Shown: piece by piece, positions 5,106 through 5,931 of the stretch
Position numbering within the stretch: the first letter of the stretch is position 1
Layout: each line of letters begins with the position of its first letter
Notes under the pieces: generated by a model
The model's database searches: none
What the model was told of the DNA's origin: nothing
What the model saw: the letters and a program-made list of their open reading frames with translations, nothing else
Made by a program: the position numbers and the translations under genes
NCBI GenBank assembly: GCA_028678715.1
Contig: JAJRCY010000063.1
Location: forward strand, 1-5,931
Source: Methanomicrobiales archaeon
GTDB taxonomy: Archaea > Halobacteriota > Methanomicrobia > Methanomicrobiales > JACTUA01
Reading direction: 5' to 3'
DNA: 5,931 nt

Positions 5106-5930
5106 TCATCCCGTGTGATTGCCCATCAGCTTCTTCCCCCGGTACGGCAGCACCGCCATCAGCACCGTGGCGGCGGCCAGCGGGAGGATCAGCGAGGAGA
5201 GGGCGCCGGCAAGGCCGATGGTATCCGCCAGAGAACCGATGGCGGCAACCCCCAGGCCACCCAGGCCCATGGAGAACCCCAGCAGCAGCCCTGAGGAGAG
5301 GCCAAGTTCCCCGGGCATCAGCTCGTGGGCGATGGCCAGCGTCACCGAGAAGCTGGACCAGAGGGCAAAGCCGAAGAGGAAGAGGAAGAGGAGGCTGGGT
5401 AATCCCCCGGAGAAGAGGAAGGCGGCCAGGGTCACGATGGCGAGGGCCATGCCGGCGACGATGATCTCCTTGCGGCCGTGGCGATCGGAGAGGGTGCCCC
5501 CTGCCATCTGGCCCGCGACCCCCGCCGCCAGCATGAGGGTGGCAAGGGTATTCGCCGTCAGGAGATCGTATCCCCGCCCCACCAGGTAGGCAGGCAGGAA
5601 TGCCACCGAACCGAAGATCACGACGGCCCGGAGGGACGAGGCAGAGAGGAGCACTCCCATGGGCTGCCATGCCGTGGGCTGGCCGGATTCCCCACCTGAA
5701 TGGGGACCGGAATCCCGTGTTCCCCCGACTCCCGCGGGAGGGAAGATCCGGAGGAGCAGGGCGATTCCGATTGCCGGGAGGGCGAGGAGCAGGGTGCCGG
5801 GGAGGCCGAAGGCGTCCAGGGCGGCACCGGCAGCCACCGGCCCCAGGGCGAACCCCAGGTTCCCGCCGACGACAAAGTAGGAGAGGAGCCGGCCCCGGTT
5901 CGCATCCTCCGAGAACCGGCCGGTGGTGGC
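5106..5930 (-). CDS. MFS transporter, C-terminal part (5' end beyond the window)
   Basis: The frame is open from the right edge to a TGA at 5106-5108, giving 274 residues. The visible part starts with a loop (TGRFSEDANRGR), then TM5 with VVGGNLGFALGPV, TM6, a long Gly/Pro/Ser-rich cytoplasmic linker (about residues 61-90), and six more helices, so the C-terminal domain is complete and about 120-130 N-terminal residues are missing. The loop between TM8 and TM9 carries the MFS signature GGTLSDRHGRK (134-144). The GGNLGFALGP helix resembles the fosmidomycin-resistance (Fsr) branch of the superfamily, but the substrate cannot be assigned. A GTG at 5837 is not the true start because clear MFS sequence continues upstream of it. 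The product is an inner-membrane secondary transporter, probably an exporter. Confidence 0.9.
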   Translation of the reverse strand, partial: ATTGRFSEDANRGRLLSYFVVGGNLGFALGPVAAGAALDAFGLPGTLLLALPAIGIALLLRIFPPAGVGGTRDSGPHSGGESGQPTAWQPMGVLLSASSLRAVVIFGSVAFLPAYLVGRGYDLLTANTLATLMLAAGVAGQMAGGTLSDRHGRKEIIVAGMALAIVTLAAFLFSGGLPSLLFLFLFGFALWSSFSVTLAIAHELMPGELGLSSGLLLGFSMGLGGLGVAAIGSLADTIGLAGALSSLILPLAAATVLMAVLPYRGKKLMGNHTG

Positions 5931-5931
5931 G

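Noticed and set aside
5835..5837. GTG as start of the MFS gene
   Set aside because: The frame upstream to the window edge encodes typical MFS sequence (GRLLSYFVVGGNLGFALGP), so the GTG is an internal valine.

Overview
The window reads as a piece of a GC-rich methanogenic archaeal chromosome, most likely order Methanomicrobiales (Methanoculleus/Methanofollis-like). This is inferred from gene content: an archaeal COG1340-type coiled-coil protein beside a DUF373 membrane protein, an archaeal ABC1/UbiB-type kinase, and TATA-box promoters about 27 bases before the start codon (leaderless geometry). No 16S or marker gene is present to confirm it. There are no tRNA or rRNA genes, CRISPR arrays, insertion sequences or phage genes.

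Layout. Positions 2-841 (+) hold the 3' part of a long coiled-coil protein gene. A 235-base gap follows, with a strong palindromic repeat (914-976) and then a TATA box. Positions 1077-2183 (+) encode a DUF373 protein: an acidic soluble N-terminal domain followed by about six membrane helices. It converges, with a 10-base gap, on 2194-2640 (-), a small predicted secreted protein of unknown function. Next on the minus strand is 2786-4417, a complete ABC1/UbiB-like atypical kinase with two C-terminal membrane helices. A 292-base non-coding stretch (4418-4709) holds two back-to-back imperfect hairpins. Then come a 60-residue YHS-domain protein (4710-4892, -) with a clear Shine-Dalgarno site, a palindrome-dense spacer (4893-5105) with a second copy of the repeat, and the 3' two thirds of an MFS transporter gene (5106-5930, -) that runs off the right edge.

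How the genes relate. Spacing, separate promoters and hairpin-filled gaps suggest mostly single-gene transcripts rather than one operon. The coiled-coil, DUF373 and ABC1 genes look like conserved archaeal housekeeping genes of poorly known function; the YHS and MFS genes look like metal-handling or export accessories. No new multi-gene system is evident. The most unusual content is non-coding: a diverged palindromic repeat family in at least two, possibly three, of the intergenic gaps, and the double-hairpin block at 4523-4620.
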